19,693 nt of DNA, taken from Veillonellaceae bacterium (GTDB taxonomy: Bacteria; Bacillota_C; Negativicutes; Veillonellales; Veillonellaceae). Within the stretch, counting starts at the first letter, position 1, and each line of letters begins with the position of its first letter. The notes under the pieces were generated by a model. The model searched no databases. It saw only the letters and a list, made by a program, of their open reading frames with translations, and was not told the DNA's origin. Made by a program: the position numbers and the translations under genes. This document shows positions 1-8,638 of this stretch, in pieces. The DNA lies in the NCBI GenBank assembly GCA_902834965.1, contig CADFKY010000012.1, positions 1 to 19,693 on the forward strand. Direction: 5' to 3'.

Positions 1-643
1 CCGATTCAATCATGGCAGGTCTTGTGAGTGGATGATTGCTTACATCTAATTCACCACGTTTACGTTTATTAGCTACGAGCGCATCAATAAGATCACCATT
101 TTCACAGTGCGCTCCAACGAGAGCGCCCGTAGGTTTGATTGCCTCTATAGCATCATAAATCTCTCGATCTGTTAAACGGAAGCCATACGCTAAATACACT
201 TTAAAGGATGATACACCGGCATCTACAACCTTTGGTATCTCACAAGCTACATTTTCATTCATTTCTACTAGTTCCATATGGAATTTGTAGTCACAGGAGC
301 AATGCCCTACGGCACGCTCCTTATGAACTTCTAAGCCTTTACAAAGGGATCCTTCCTCAGGAGAAGCAAAATTAATGATTGATGTTGTTCCACCAAGAAT
401 AGCGGCTTTTGTACCACTATCAAAATCATCCGCAGTAGACGCTAATGCATTTGTCATCTGAAAGTGTGTATGAGGATCTATGAATCCAGGGAACACATAA
501 CAACCTTTTGCATCAATTACTTTAGCCCCGTCTGGAACAGGAACGTGTTCATCGATGGCGACAATTTTGTCGCTATCAATTAGTAAATCTCCGGTAAGGA
601 TTCGATCAGTTAAGACCAATTCCCCTTGTTGTATGATAATCAT
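1..643 (-). CDS. hyuA: D-hydantoinase / dihydropyrimidinase, N-terminal 214 residues (cut by window edge)
   Basis: Zinc-dependent cyclic amidohydrolase that hydrolyses hydantoin- or dihydropyrimidine-type rings in the cytoplasm. The visible part starts with the small beta domain and then shows DPHTH (metal-ligand His58 and His60), GGTTS near 84-88, the lysine of SSFKVYLAY (Lys148, expected to be carbamylated and bridge the two metals) and GAHCENGD with metal-ligand His179. These spacings fit the D-hydantoinase family. The second half of the enzyme, with the remaining His and Asp ligands, lies outside the window, so it cannot be said whether the gene is intact. Its ATG overlaps the TGA of ygfK (ATGA), which implies translational coupling. 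Substrate is unproven; in this cluster a ring-opening step of purine/urate breakdown is likely. Dihydropyrimidinase and allantoinase are less likely alternatives. Confidence 0.9.
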   Translation of the reverse strand, partial: MIIIQQGELVLTDRILTGDLLIDSDKIVAIDEHVPVPDGAKVIDAKGCYVFPGFIDPHTHFQMTNALASTADDFDSGTKAAILGGTTSIINFASPEEGSLCKGLEVHKERAVGHCSCDYKFHMELVEMNENVACEIPKVVDAGVSSFKVYLAYGFRLTDREIYDAIEAIKPTGALVGAHCENGDLIDALVANKRKRGELDVSNHPLTRPAMIES

Positions 644-2331
644 GATACATAGTACACATGCTCTTTACAGAAGGCATGTACAACTCCTTTCAATTCTTCA
701 GGTAATGCATCAATGTCACATACGGCTTCTTCACCTTTGAAGCGGTAACCACAGCTAGTGCCTGTGATGTAGAAACCATCATTTGTACTATCTGCTAAAG
801 CTTCAGCATTGTGGAAGAATGTAATGCGATCCTTGTATGGTTGACAAGGTTCTACGCAATGACATGCACAGTTACCACATTCATTACAGCTTTGATCAAT
901 ATGGATAATCAATTTAGCATCATTTACAGTAACGACTTCATTACATCTATTAGGACATACGCGAACACAAGAGCCACATGTTACACGGCAGTGATAATCA
1001 GAACTACGTGTACCTGGGAAGGATGGCATTGCTTCACGTTTTTTCTTCATTGCATCGCTCTTCTTGAAGATTTTATTTTCACTAATATCTTTAGCAAGTT
1101 TAGCGATTAGATCTTTATGTACTTTCAAAGCAGCGTTGTAATCAGTAGATTCTACTTCATCGGCTAAACCTTTAAATGTATTGTAGCCTTCACCTTGAAG
1201 AAGAATTGTACATACTGTTACAGGCCAGATACCACAATCAAAGATAGCTTTGATATTTTGTTTTACAGCGCCACCGCTGTAAGACATTGGTAAGCGTTCG
1301 CCGAATTGAGCACTTAAGAGCTCAGCTACACCAATTGTTACAGGTAACAAGGATTTACCAGACATGTACATTTGCTCACCTGGCAATTCATTATTGTGAA
1401 TTTGTACAGGGAATGTATTTGTCAATTTAACGCCAAAGATCTTGTTGTGTTTTTCACCAAGAGCGATAAGACGTTCTAACATTGGAACAGCTTTATCAAA
1501 TTGAAGGTCAACTTCGAATTGGTGATCTTCAAAGTCAATATATTCAAAGCCTGCATTATCTAATAACTCTCTAATGCGTTTTGGACCTAACAATGTAGGA
1601 TTGCATTTCAAGTATAAATGAAGGCCTTTTTCACTGATAAGGTAAGAACAAATCGATTCGATTTCTTCTGCTGGGCAACCGTGCATTGTGGACAATGTAA
1701 TTGCTTGGCAAAGTTCATCACTAATAGAGTTGATATAATCAGCATCGATATGTTCAAATTCATCTACATGGTCAAGGCACCATTGTTTACAAGTATCCCA
1801 CATAGGAGATTGAGATGCACTGCGCATTGTGTTGATAAATTTATCAACCATTGGGCTCTTAATACCAGCCAAGTTGTAACCAACACTCATGATGAATAGG
1901 AAACCATCTGGATCGCCTAATCCTAATTCTTTAGAGATTAATTTTAAAGCGAACCATGCTTTGATATATTCATCAGCAGCTTCATCACAGCTATATTCAG
2001 AAGACCATTCTACGTTGTATGTTTCGTCTACAGAGTAGATACAAGGTCTAGGAATACCTAGTTCTTCGCCGTACATAATTTGTACAGTTTTTAATTCGAT
2101 GCAACGAGCACCTGCTACATAAGATGCCACAATATTTTGTGCCAACTGTGTATTAGGACCTGCTGCTGGGCCTACAGGATTTTCAATAGATTTACCAAAC
2201 ATTGGTAAACGTTGTTCATGATTGATACGATGAATTTTATTTACATTGTAAATACGATTGTACATCTTGTACTCAGTCATAATGTGGTTCATCAATTTTC
2301 CGAAACTTACCGGATACATAATGTCACTCAT
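640..2331 (-). CDS. ygfK: Compact YgfK-type flavin/iron-sulfur oxidoreductase
   Basis: Predicted redox enzyme, often labelled 'putative selenate reductase YgfK', found in anaerobic purine/urate degradation clusters. The 563-residue protein follows E. coli YgfK closely through its N-terminal dihydroorotate-dehydrogenase-like domain (about 1-400: PVGPAAGPNTQLAQNI, ELKTVQI, STMHGCP, GVKLTNT, MSYSGGA). It then jumps to the YgfK C-terminus, which has two ferredoxin-like cysteine clusters (CGSCVRVCPNRC, CNECGNCACHC) followed by PYKDRITFF. E. coli YgfK is about 1030 residues; the GltD-like FAD/NAD(P)H domain in its middle is absent here. The start ATG follows AAAGGAG at 9 bases. It lies 28 bases after ssnA and overlaps hyuA by 4 bases. 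The actual reaction is not known; electrons probably come from a partner protein. Confidence 0.85.
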   Translation of the reverse strand: MSDIMYPVSFGKLMNHIMTEYKMYNRIYNVNKIHRINHEQRLPMFGKSIENPVGPAAGPNTQLAQNIVASYVAGARCIELKTVQIMYGEELGIPRPCIYSVDETYNVEWSSEYSCDEAADEYIKAWFALKLISKELGLGDPDGFLFIMSVGYNLAGIKSPMVDKFINTMRSASQSPMWDTCKQWCLDHVDEFEHIDADYINSISDELCQAITLSTMHGCPAEEIESICSYLISEKGLHLYLKCNPTLLGPKRIRELLDNAGFEYIDFEDHQFEVDLQFDKAVPMLERLIALGEKHNKIFGVKLTNTFPVQIHNNELPGEQMYMSGKSLLPVTIGVAELLSAQFGERLPMSYSGGAVKQNIKAIFDCGIWPVTVCTILLQGEGYNTFKGLADEVESTDYNAALKVHKDLIAKLAKDISENKIFKKSDAMKKKREAMPSFPGTRSSDYHCRVTCGSCVRVCPNRCNEVVTVNDAKLIIHIDQSCNECGNCACHCVEPCQPYKDRITFFHNAEALADSTNDGFYITGTSCGYRFKGEEAVCDIDALPEELKGVVHAFCKEHVYYVS

Positions 2332-2359
2332 AATGTCACACTCCTTTAAAGCGTTTGCG

Positions 2360-3688
2360 TTATGGGTTTAGTCGTTTCCATAAACCTTTAGATGTTGCTA
2401 AAACTTCGTTCATTACTTCAGCTTTGTCGATGCCTTGTAATTTACGATCGATCATACGTGGTACACCATCACTAATAGTTGTTACCACATACATACCATT
2501 AGCACCGAATAATAAGTGACCATTGATGTTATTTTCATCAAGTGGTGTTGGTGCTGCGTAATCAAGAACGATTACGTCAGCTGCAGCACCTTTTTTAAGG
2601 ATGCCTACTGTAGTATCAAAGAATTCATTCGCCATTTTACGGTTGTTTTCAAATAGCATATGAGGAACTTCACCCCAGCCTACATATGGTTTATGTTGCT
2701 CATGTTTTACAAGACAATTTGCAACTTTGTAGGATTCTAGCATGTCATTTGTATAGCCATCTGTACCAAGGCCAACTGTGATACCTGCACCTAAAAGCTT
2801 CAAGATATCTGTTGTGCCTACTGCATTACCCATGTTACTTTCAGGGTTATGAACAACCTTAGCTTGAGATTCTTTTAATAATTCCACATCTTGATCAGTT
2901 ACGTGTACGCAGTGACCAGCTATACTCTTAGGTCCTAAAATACCAGCTTCTACAAGTCGTCTTACAGGTGTCATGCCATATTTTTCTTTACTATCTGCCA
3001 CATCTTCTGGGCCTTCAGCAACATGAACGTGATATCCTAACTTGTCTTCATTTTGTGCTTTCACATAATCTAATGTTTCAGGACTTAATGTAAAGGATGC
3101 ATGTAAGCCCATCATAGCAGCGAGTCTAGATGGATCTTTTTTAGCCTCTTTACCAAAACGTACATTTTCTGCAACAGCGGCTTTCATCTGATCAACACCG
3201 TTACGGTCAGACACTTCGTAGCACAAACAAGAGCGAACACCAAACTGTTTTGCTACATCTGCAATAATAGATAGGCTATTAACTGTTTCGCCATAACTTG
3301 CATGGTGGTCAAAAATAGTAGTTACACCATTTTCGATACAACCTAAATATGTAAGTAATGCGCTTGCCTTCACATCTGGAGCTGTCAGCTTATTATCTAA
3401 ATAGAACCATAGGCCTTCTAAAATTTCACCAAAGTTTGTTGGTGCTGGACCTGGTAAGGATAAGCCTCGTGCAAGAGCGGAATAAATATGATGATGTGCA
3501 TTAATAAAGCCTGGCATAATCAAACCGCCATGAGCATCAATAACTTCAGCCTCTTTATATGTTTTGCATAATTCATCATATGTGCCAATATCAATAATCT
3601 GAGTTCCGTCAATAACAACAGCGCCATCATAAATGATAGGTCTATCAGTATCGCGAGTAATTACAGTACCTTTTCCTAATATAATCAT
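2360..3688 (-). CDS. ssnA: Putative aminohydrolase SsnA
   Basis: Member of the amidohydrolase superfamily (guanine/cytosine deaminase and chlorohydrolase branch), a cytoplasmic metal-dependent deaminase or hydrolase. The 442-residue protein has the expected ligands in order: NAHHHIYSALARG (first His pair) near 65-75, IFDHHAS, HVHVAEG, GHCVHV and the metal-binding Asp in GLGTDG. Length matches E. coli SsnA. The start is the ATG at 3688, which follows GGAGG by 6 bases; an upstream in-frame TTG at 3703 would sit upstream of and run through that SD and is rejected. A 15-base palindrome abuts the SD. It lies 52 bases after arcC and 28 before ygfK. SsnA homologues belong to the conserved purine/urate cluster, but the natural substrate is unresolved; an aminated purine or a ring-opened intermediate is plausible. 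Confidence 0.85.
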   Translation of the reverse strand: MIILGKGTVITRDTDRPIIYDGAVVIDGTQIIDIGTYDELCKTYKEAEVIDAHGGLIMPGFINAHHHIYSALARGLSLPGPAPTNFGEILEGLWFYLDNKLTAPDVKASALLTYLGCIENGVTTIFDHHASYGETVNSLSIIADVAKQFGVRSCLCYEVSDRNGVDQMKAAVAENVRFGKEAKKDPSRLAAMMGLHASFTLSPETLDYVKAQNEDKLGYHVHVAEGPEDVADSKEKYGMTPVRRLVEAGILGPKSIAGHCVHVTDQDVELLKESQAKVVHNPESNMGNAVGTTDILKLLGAGITVGLGTDGYTNDMLESYKVANCLVKHEQHKPYVGWGEVPHMLFENNRKMANEFFDTTVGILKKGAAADVIVLDYAAPTPLDENNINGHLLFGANGMYVVTTISDGVPRMIDRKLQGIDKAEVMNEVLATSKGLWKRLNP

Positions 3689-3694
3689 AGGGCA

Positions 3695-3699
3695 CCTCC
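3695..3699 (-). promoter_or_regulatory. ssnA ribosome binding site (decides the start)
   Basis: GGAGG lies 6 bases upstream of the ATG at 3688. It falls inside the longer reading frame that would begin at TTG 3703, so the shorter start is preferred. Confidence 0.75.
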
Positions 3700-3714
3700 C
3701 CAACGAATCGTTGG
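3700..3714 (-). repeat. 15-base palindrome abutting the ssnA ribosome binding site
   Basis: CCAACGA and TCGTTGG arms separated by one base. In RNA it can fold as a 5-base-pair hairpin with a 5-base loop ending directly at the SD of ssnA. It may be a protein operator or a translational control hairpin; function is inferred only from position. Confidence 0.5.
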
Positions 3715-3740
3715 ATGCATACTTATAAATCTATATATTA

Positions 3741-4676
3741 TTATAATACTATACGCGTACCTGTTTTTCCTGCTATACCATCCTTAGATTTTTCTAATAA
3801 TGTGATAATGGAAACACGGCCTTTTTTAGATTCTGCAAATGCAATGGCAGCTTCTACTTTTGGTTTCATAGAACCTTCTGCGAATTCACCTGCTGCTGCA
3901 TATTCTTTAGCTTCTGCAACTGTGATTTCATCAAGCCATTTTTCATTTTCTTTACCAAAATTAATGGCTACTTTTTCAACCGCTGTTAAGATAACAAGTA
4001 CATCAGCATCAATTTCTTGTGCTAACAAGCTACTAGTCCAGTCTTTATCAATAACGGCTGCTGCACCATGAAGTTCATTACCTTCTCTAGTTACAGGGAT
4101 ACCGCCACCGCCACAAGCAACGATTAATTGTTTACCTACTAAGCCTTTAATCGCTTCGATTTCGATAATTTCTTTAGGTGCTGGGGATGCTACTACACGG
4201 CGATAACCGCGGCCAGCATCTTCTTTTACAACATAATCGTAATTTTTTTCTGCATATTCAGCTTCTTCTTTAGTCATAAAGTGACCAATTGGTTTTGTAG
4301 GATTTTTAAAACCAGGGTCATTTTGATCAACTAATACTTGCGTAACCATTGTCATGGTTGGCAAATGTTCAATACCACGATTTAACAATTCTTCGTGAAG
4401 CGCATTTTGTAAGTCATATCCAATATATGCTTGGCTCATAGCCACACATACAGACAATGGTGTATTTGGTTGACCTTTTACTTCACGTGTCAATGCAGCC
4501 ATCGCATTGTTGATCATACCGATTTGAGGACCATTGCCATGCGTTACTACTACATCACAATTAGCTTCTACTAAATCAATAATTGTTTTAGCTGTACTTT
4601 TTACGGCAATTTTTTGTTCTGGAAGGGAATTACCTAATGCATTCCCGCCTAATGCTACTACAACTCTTTTTTTCAT
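3741..4676 (-). CDS. arcC: Carbamate kinase
   Basis: Cytoplasmic amino-acid-kinase-fold enzyme that transfers phosphate between carbamoyl phosphate and ADP, giving ATP, CO2 and ammonia. The 311-residue product begins MKKRVVVALGGNALG, the nucleotide-binding start of the family, and contains HGNGPQIG, a central ACGGGGIPV loop and the C-terminal GSMKPKVEAA segment. Length is typical. The start is the ATG at 4676, 6 bases after GAGG; an ATG four codons upstream overlaps that SD. Upstream sits an intrinsic terminator, so expression depends on read-through from ygeW unless a hidden promoter exists. In this context it most likely conserves energy from carbamoyl phosphate made by the YgeW-type carbamoyltransferase. 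It could also be called yqeA by analogy with the E. coli cluster. Confidence 0.93.
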   Translation of the reverse strand: MKKRVVVALGGNALGNSLPEQKIAVKSTAKTIIDLVEANCDVVVTHGNGPQIGMINNAMAALTREVKGQPNTPLSVCVAMSQAYIGYDLQNALHEELLNRGIEHLPTMTMVTQVLVDQNDPGFKNPTKPIGHFMTKEEAEYAEKNYDYVVKEDAGRGYRRVVASPAPKEIIEIEAIKGLVGKQLIVACGGGGIPVTREGNELHGAAAVIDKDWTSSLLAQEIDADVLVILTAVEKVAINFGKENEKWLDEITVAEAKEYAAAGEFAEGSMKPKVEAAIAFAESKKGRVSIITLLEKSKDGIAGKTGTRIVL

Positions 4677-4703
4677 GTTATGCCTCATAACAAACTATTT
4701 AGA

Positions 4704-4735
4704 ATAAAAAGGAGCCATCATCACGGATGGCCCCT
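4704..4735 (-). terminator. Intrinsic terminator between ygeW and arcC
   Basis: On the minus strand a 10-base-pair stem (AGGGGCCATC with GATGGCTCCT, one G-U pair) and a 6-base loop is followed by a run of T. It begins 11 bases after the ygeW stop codon and ends 28 bases before the arcC ATG, so it lies inside the operon. Confidence 0.8.
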
Positions 4736-4745
4736 AAACTTTACT

Positions 4746-5939
4746 TTACGGTTGAACTCGGTCAGTTCCCTTCCGCTCTAATTCTTTTAAGGTTTCTACA
4801 GGATTCTTAAATTTGCTTAAGAAGATCATAGCTGCAATAACATATGGTTTGTAGCTTGCTTCTTTATAAAGAGGTATACGATAGCGATCGAATACTGTTG
4901 CGTCTACTTCGCCTTCTTCACAACTTACACCTGTAATATCTGCTGGTAAGCAATGTAAGTAAAGAGCTTTACCGTCTTTAGTGAGACTCATCATCTCTTC
5001 AGTACATGCCCAATCTTTATGTTTACCATTTTCTTCAAGAAGAACTTTTTCTAATGCTTTAATGCCTTCATGGTCGTTTTCGCCATATAGTTTCGTACGT
5101 TTTTCCATCGCACCAAATGGAGCCCAGCTCTTAGGATATACGATATCTGCATCTTTGAAAGCGTCCTTCATGTCGTTAGTTCTACGGAAGGAACCGCCGC
5201 TTTCTTCAGCTTGTTTCTTAGCAATTTCTTCAACTTCCGGCATTACTTCGTAGCCTTCTGGATGTGCTAATACAACTTCCATACCTAGACGAGTGAATAA
5301 ACCAATAGCACCTTGAGGTACGGATAAAGGTTTACCATAAGATGGAGAGTACGCCCAAGTCATAGCAATTTTTTTACCTTTAAGGTTTTCTACACCACCA
5401 AATTCTTTGATAATATGAGCTGCATCAGCCATGATTTGTGTTGGATGATCGATATCGCATTGTAAGTTTACAAGTGTAGGACGTTGTTCTAATACGCCAT
5501 CTTCGTGACCTTCTTTTACTGCATCGGATACTTGATGCATGTAAGCATTACCTTTACCGATGTACATATCATCGCGGATACCGATAACGTCAGCCATGAA
5601 GGAAATCATGTTAGCTGTTTCACGAACTGTTTCACCGTGAGCGATTTGGGATTTACCTTCATCCAAGTCTTGAACTTCTAAACCTAAAAGGTTACAAGCG
5701 GAAGCAAAGGAGAAGCGAGTTCTTGTGGAGTTATCACGGAATAAGGAAATGCCTAGGCCGCTGTCGAATACTTTAGTGGAAATATTGCGTTCTCTAAGAG
5801 CACGTAACGCATCAGCTACTGCCCAAACACCTTTTAATTCATCTTCAGATTTTTCCCATGTAAGGAAGAAATCTTCGCCGTACATTTTGCTAACGTCTAA
5901 GCCTTTTAAAGTTTCAATACTTTTATTGAAGTCTGTCAT
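4746..5939 (-). CDS. ygeW: YgeW-type aspartate/ornithine carbamoyltransferase-like protein
   Basis: Member of the transcarbamylase superfamily, a relative of ornithine and aspartate carbamoyltransferases with no firmly assigned second substrate. The 397-residue protein has the carbamoyl-phosphate loop STRTRFS (71-77), HPTQ (165-168) and the family signature HCLPAD (329-334). Long stretches match E. coli YgeW, such as LDEGKSQIAHGETVRET and WAYSPSYGKPLSVPQG. Both domains are complete and the length is normal. The ATG is 8 bases after GAGG. In the purine cluster it probably phosphorolyses a carbamoylated intermediate to carbamoyl phosphate, feeding the carbamate kinase encoded next. A 155-base spacer with a strong hairpin separates it from ygeY. 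Orthology is clear; the exact reaction is inferred. Confidence 0.92.
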   Translation of the reverse strand: MTDFNKSIETLKGLDVSKMYGEDFFLTWEKSEDELKGVWAVADALRALRERNISTKVFDSGLGISLFRDNSTRTRFSFASACNLLGLEVQDLDEGKSQIAHGETVRETANMISFMADVIGIRDDMYIGKGNAYMHQVSDAVKEGHEDGVLEQRPTLVNLQCDIDHPTQIMADAAHIIKEFGGVENLKGKKIAMTWAYSPSYGKPLSVPQGAIGLFTRLGMEVVLAHPEGYEVMPEVEEIAKKQAEESGGSFRRTNDMKDAFKDADIVYPKSWAPFGAMEKRTKLYGENDHEGIKALEKVLLEENGKHKDWACTEEMMSLTKDGKALYLHCLPADITGVSCEEGEVDATVFDRYRIPLYKEASYKPYVIAAMIFLSKFKNPVETLKELERKGTDRVQP

Positions 5940-5994
5940 CTGTAAGTCCTCTCTTTCAATTCCCTAAAGGGCTACTTAGAATCTAACTTTATAT

Positions 5995-6020
5995 GGTACC
6001 TCATCATATGGTGAGGTACC
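5995..6020. other. Perfect 9-base-pair hairpin in the ygeY-ygeW spacer
   Basis: GGTACCTCA and TGAGGTACC flank an 8-base loop. Neither side carries a run of T, so a standard intrinsic terminator is unlikely; mRNA processing or stability is one possibility. The rest of the 155-base spacer (5940-6094) shows no gene and no clear promoter. Confidence 0.6.
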
Positions 6021-6094
6021 GTATTAAATTTGTAGTTATGAACTATGTTCTAATGATGTCCATTTTAAATAGATCTAATTCAATGTATTTGATA

Positions 6095-7405
6095 TTAGTC
6101 TTTGCAGTATACGGATGGTAATAATGCATATACAGCTGCACATGTTACAAGGTCTTGTTTCCATGTAATTTCGTTAGGAGCATGTGCTTGTGCTTCTGCG
6201 CCAGGACCGAAGCCGATGCAAGGGATGCCATTACGACCCATGATGGATACACCGTTAGTAGAGAATGTCCATTTATCAGTCAATGGGCGAGCTTTACGCA
6301 TTTCAACTGTGTCTTCAGCGCCGATACGTTCGTTACCATACAAGCTAGTGTATGCTTCTTCCAAAGCTTCTGTTACTTTGTGATCTTTAGGAATTACCCA
6401 AGTTGGGAAGTAGCATTCGATTGGATATGTTAAACCAGTCCAGGATGGACGAGCATATTCGTACATGGATACTTTTGCACCATATTCTTTAACATGTGGT
6501 AAAGCTTCGATTTCAGCCAAGCAGGATTGCCATGTTTCACCAGCTGTCATACGACGGTCTAAGGAAACGGAGCAAGAGTCAGCTACTGCACAACGGCTTG
6601 GGGAAGTGTAGAAGATTTGGGAAGTAGTTACAGTACCGCGACCTAAGAAGCGAGCTTCTTCGTAGTGGTCAGGATTGAATTTAGGGTCAAGCATTTTAAC
6701 AAGACCTTTAATTTTTGTGCTTTCATCAGCAGAGTTAGCATTCAATTCACGGATATCTTGAAGGATGTCAGCCATCTTGTAGATTGCGTTGTCACCGCGT
6801 TCAGGAGCGGAACCATGGCAAGATACGCCTTGTACGTCTACGCGGATTTCCATACGGCCACGTTGACCACGGTAGATACCACCGTCAGTTGGTTCAGTGG
6901 ATACTACGAATTCAGGACGAATATTACGTTCTTTAATCATGTATTCCCAGCAAAGACCATCGCAGTCTTCTTCTTGTACTGTACCTACAACAAGTACGCG
7001 ATATTTATCACTTAAAAGACCTAAGTCTTTCATGATTTTAGCGCCGTATACAGCGGATACGATACCACCTAATTGGTCGGATACACCACGACCACCGATT
7101 TTAGTTTCATCTTCGAAACCTTCATAAGGATCGAAGTTCCAGTTATCGCGATTACCAATACCTACAGTATCGATATGAGCGTCGAAGGCAATTAGGGTTT
7201 TACCAGTACCCATGTAACCAAGAATGTTACCCATTGGGTCTACTTCAACTTCGTCAAAGCCAAGATCTTTCATTTCTTTTTCAATGCGTTGAACGTGTTC
7301 TTTTTCTTCTGCACTTTCACCAGGGAATGCTACGATTTCACGTAAGAACTTGGTCATCGCTGGTCCATAAGTTGCTGCTGCTTGTTTAATTGCTTGTAAA
7401 TCCAT
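6095..7405 (-). CDS. ygeY: YgeY-type M20 family metallohydrolase
   Basis: Zinc-dependent M20/ArgE/DapE-like amidohydrolase of the YgeY family. The 436-residue protein shows the metal ligands in order: FDAHIDTVG (His77, Asp79), [10 protein letters not shown] with bridging Asp110, QEEDCDG with the catalytic and metal Glu145/Glu146, STEPTD, the dimerisation-domain motif [12 protein letters not shown] and a C-terminal QAHAPNE His. Length is as in the family. The ATG is 8 bases after AGGAGG, and the TAG of ygeX is embedded in that SD. YgeY homologues travel with ygeX, ygeW, ssnA and ygfK in purine/urate clusters and were tagged 'selenium metabolism' from genome co-occurrence. No in-frame TGA or other sign of selenocysteine is seen here. 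Substrate is unknown; an amide or carbamoyl intermediate is likely. Confidence 0.9.
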   Translation of the reverse strand: MDLQAIKQAAATYGPAMTKFLREIVAFPGESAEEKEHVQRIEKEMKDLGFDEVEVDPMGNILGYMGTGKTLIAFDAHIDTVGIGNRDNWNFDPYEGFEDETKIGGRGVSDQLGGIVSAVYGAKIMKDLGLLSDKYRVLVVGTVQEEDCDGLCWEYMIKERNIRPEFVVSTEPTDGGIYRGQRGRMEIRVDVQGVSCHGSAPERGDNAIYKMADILQDIRELNANSADESTKIKGLVKMLDPKFNPDHYEEARFLGRGTVTTSQIFYTSPSRCAVADSCSVSLDRRMTAGETWQSCLAEIEALPHVKEYGAKVSMYEYARPSWTGLTYPIECYFPTWVIPKDHKVTEALEEAYTSLYGNERIGAEDTVEMRKARPLTDKWTFSTNGVSIMGRNGIPCIGFGPGAEAQAHAPNEITWKQDLVTCAAVYALLPSVYCKD

Positions 7406-7417
7406 AATTAATGCCTC

Positions 7418-8629
7418 CTAACGATCTTCACCATACCACATAATGTTTTTATATCTTTCAGGGTCTGTATCACCTTCAGTGGAGAAGCAGAGCACCTTTG
7501 AAGACGCATCTAATTCTAATTCCTTGCGTAAGTCTTCATATTCTGGCATTGTCATAATTGCCGTTACAAGACCTAGTGGAACTGCACCAGATTCACCGGT
7601 CGTAATTGGTGTGTCACCTTTAATTGGTGCCCCACCAACGCGCATTCCAAGTCTTGCTACCCAATCAGGAGCAGATACGAATACATCCGCATGGTTTCTT
7701 AAAATATCCCAAGAAACTGTATTTGGTTCGCCACAAGCTAAACCTGCCATGATTGTATCTAAATCACCCTCAACGATACGAGGATTACCATCATCAGCTA
7801 CAGCCCCTTTGTATAAGCAAGCTGCTGCTTGAGCTTCTACAACTACTAATTTAGGCTTCTTAGCTGCATTGCTATATAAATTAGTAAAGTAGCCTACTAC
7901 AGAACCTGCTAAAGAACCTACACCAGCTTGTACAACTACGTGAGTTGGTACCTTGCAGTTTGCAGCTTCTAACTGTTCTGCTGTTTCCATAGCCATTGTG
8001 CCATAACCTTGCATGATCCAGTTTGGAATTTCTTCGTAACCGTCCCAAGCTGTGTCTTGAACTACAACACCATTAGGAACTTCTTTAGATTTTTTAGTTG
8101 CTAACCGTACACATTCATCGTAGTTAAATTCTTCGATTGTTACAGTAGCACCTTCATTTTCAATTTGTTTTCTACGATATTCTGTAGAGCCTTTAGGCAT
8201 GAATACTACAGCTTTTTGACCTAATTTATTAGCAGCCCATGCTACGCCACGACCGTGGTTACCATCAGTAGCAGTAAAGAATGTAGCTTGACCAAATTCT
8301 TCTTTTAATTGCGGAGATATTAACACATCGTATGGTACATCTTCAACATTTTTACCGGTTTGTTGTGCTACATATTTTGCCATCGCATAGGAGCCACCTA
8401 ATACCTTAAAAGCATTAAGGCCAAAGCGGTAAGACTCATCTTTTACAAAGAGAGAATCAACTCCTATATGAGATGCTAATTTTTCTAGTGATACTAGTGG
8501 AGTTACACTATATTGTGGAAAACTTTCATGAAACGCTTTAGCTTTCTTGATTTCTCTAACATCCATAACGGACAAGAACTTGTCACTAGATGGTGCCATC
8601 GTATTACGTTTCCACTGAATTCGGTCCAT
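7418..8629 (-). CDS. ygeX: 2,3-diaminopropionate ammonia-lyase
   Basis: Pyridoxal-phosphate enzyme of fold type II that splits 2,3-diaminopropionate into pyruvate and two ammonia. The 403-residue protein has the PLP lysine in LNAFKVLGGS (Lys75), the TDGNHGRG phosphate/substrate loop with Asp122, QDTAWDGYEEIP with a second conserved acid near 192, and a glycine-rich GVGSLAGS segment. These match E. coli YgeX (398 residues) in sequence and spacing. The ATG is 5 bases after AGGAGG, which also contains the TAG of the regulator gene. It is the first enzyme gene after the regulator and the step that delivers carbon to central metabolism as pyruvate. No missing catalytic residue was noticed. Confidence 0.94.
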   Translation of the reverse strand: MDRIQWKRNTMAPSSDKFLSVMDVREIKKAKAFHESFPQYSVTPLVSLEKLASHIGVDSLFVKDESYRFGLNAFKVLGGSYAMAKYVAQQTGKNVEDVPYDVLISPQLKEEFGQATFFTATDGNHGRGVAWAANKLGQKAVVFMPKGSTEYRRKQIENEGATVTIEEFNYDECVRLATKKSKEVPNGVVVQDTAWDGYEEIPNWIMQGYGTMAMETAEQLEAANCKVPTHVVVQAGVGSLAGSVVGYFTNLYSNAAKKPKLVVVEAQAAACLYKGAVADDGNPRIVEGDLDTIMAGLACGEPNTVSWDILRNHADVFVSAPDWVARLGMRVGGAPIKGDTPITTGESGAVPLGLVTAIMTMPEYEDLRKELELDASSKVLCFSTEGDTDPERYKNIMWYGEDR

Positions 8630-8638
8630 ATTTGCCTC

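Noticed and set aside
811..1110. Plus-strand open frame of 99 codons opposite ygfK
   Set aside because: It is antisense to a well-supported gene, has no good ribosome binding site and encodes a composition typical of a shadow frame. The same holds for plus-strand frames at 1618-1899, 3715-4071, 4981-5253, 6102-7127, 7443-7832, 12702-13043, 13984-14283, 15744-16040 and 16777-17100.
4746..5939. Ornithine carbamoyltransferase of an arginine deiminase pathway with arcC
   Set aside because: The sequence follows YgeW, not ArcB, over long stretches, and no arginine deiminase gene is present; the neighbours are those of the purine-type cluster.
6095..7405. Selenocysteine or selenium enzyme in the 'selenium metabolism' cluster
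   Set aside because: Labels such as selenate reductase or selenium-linked hydrolase come from genome co-occurrence. No in-frame TGA with a SECIS-like hairpin was seen in ygeY, ssnA or ygfK.
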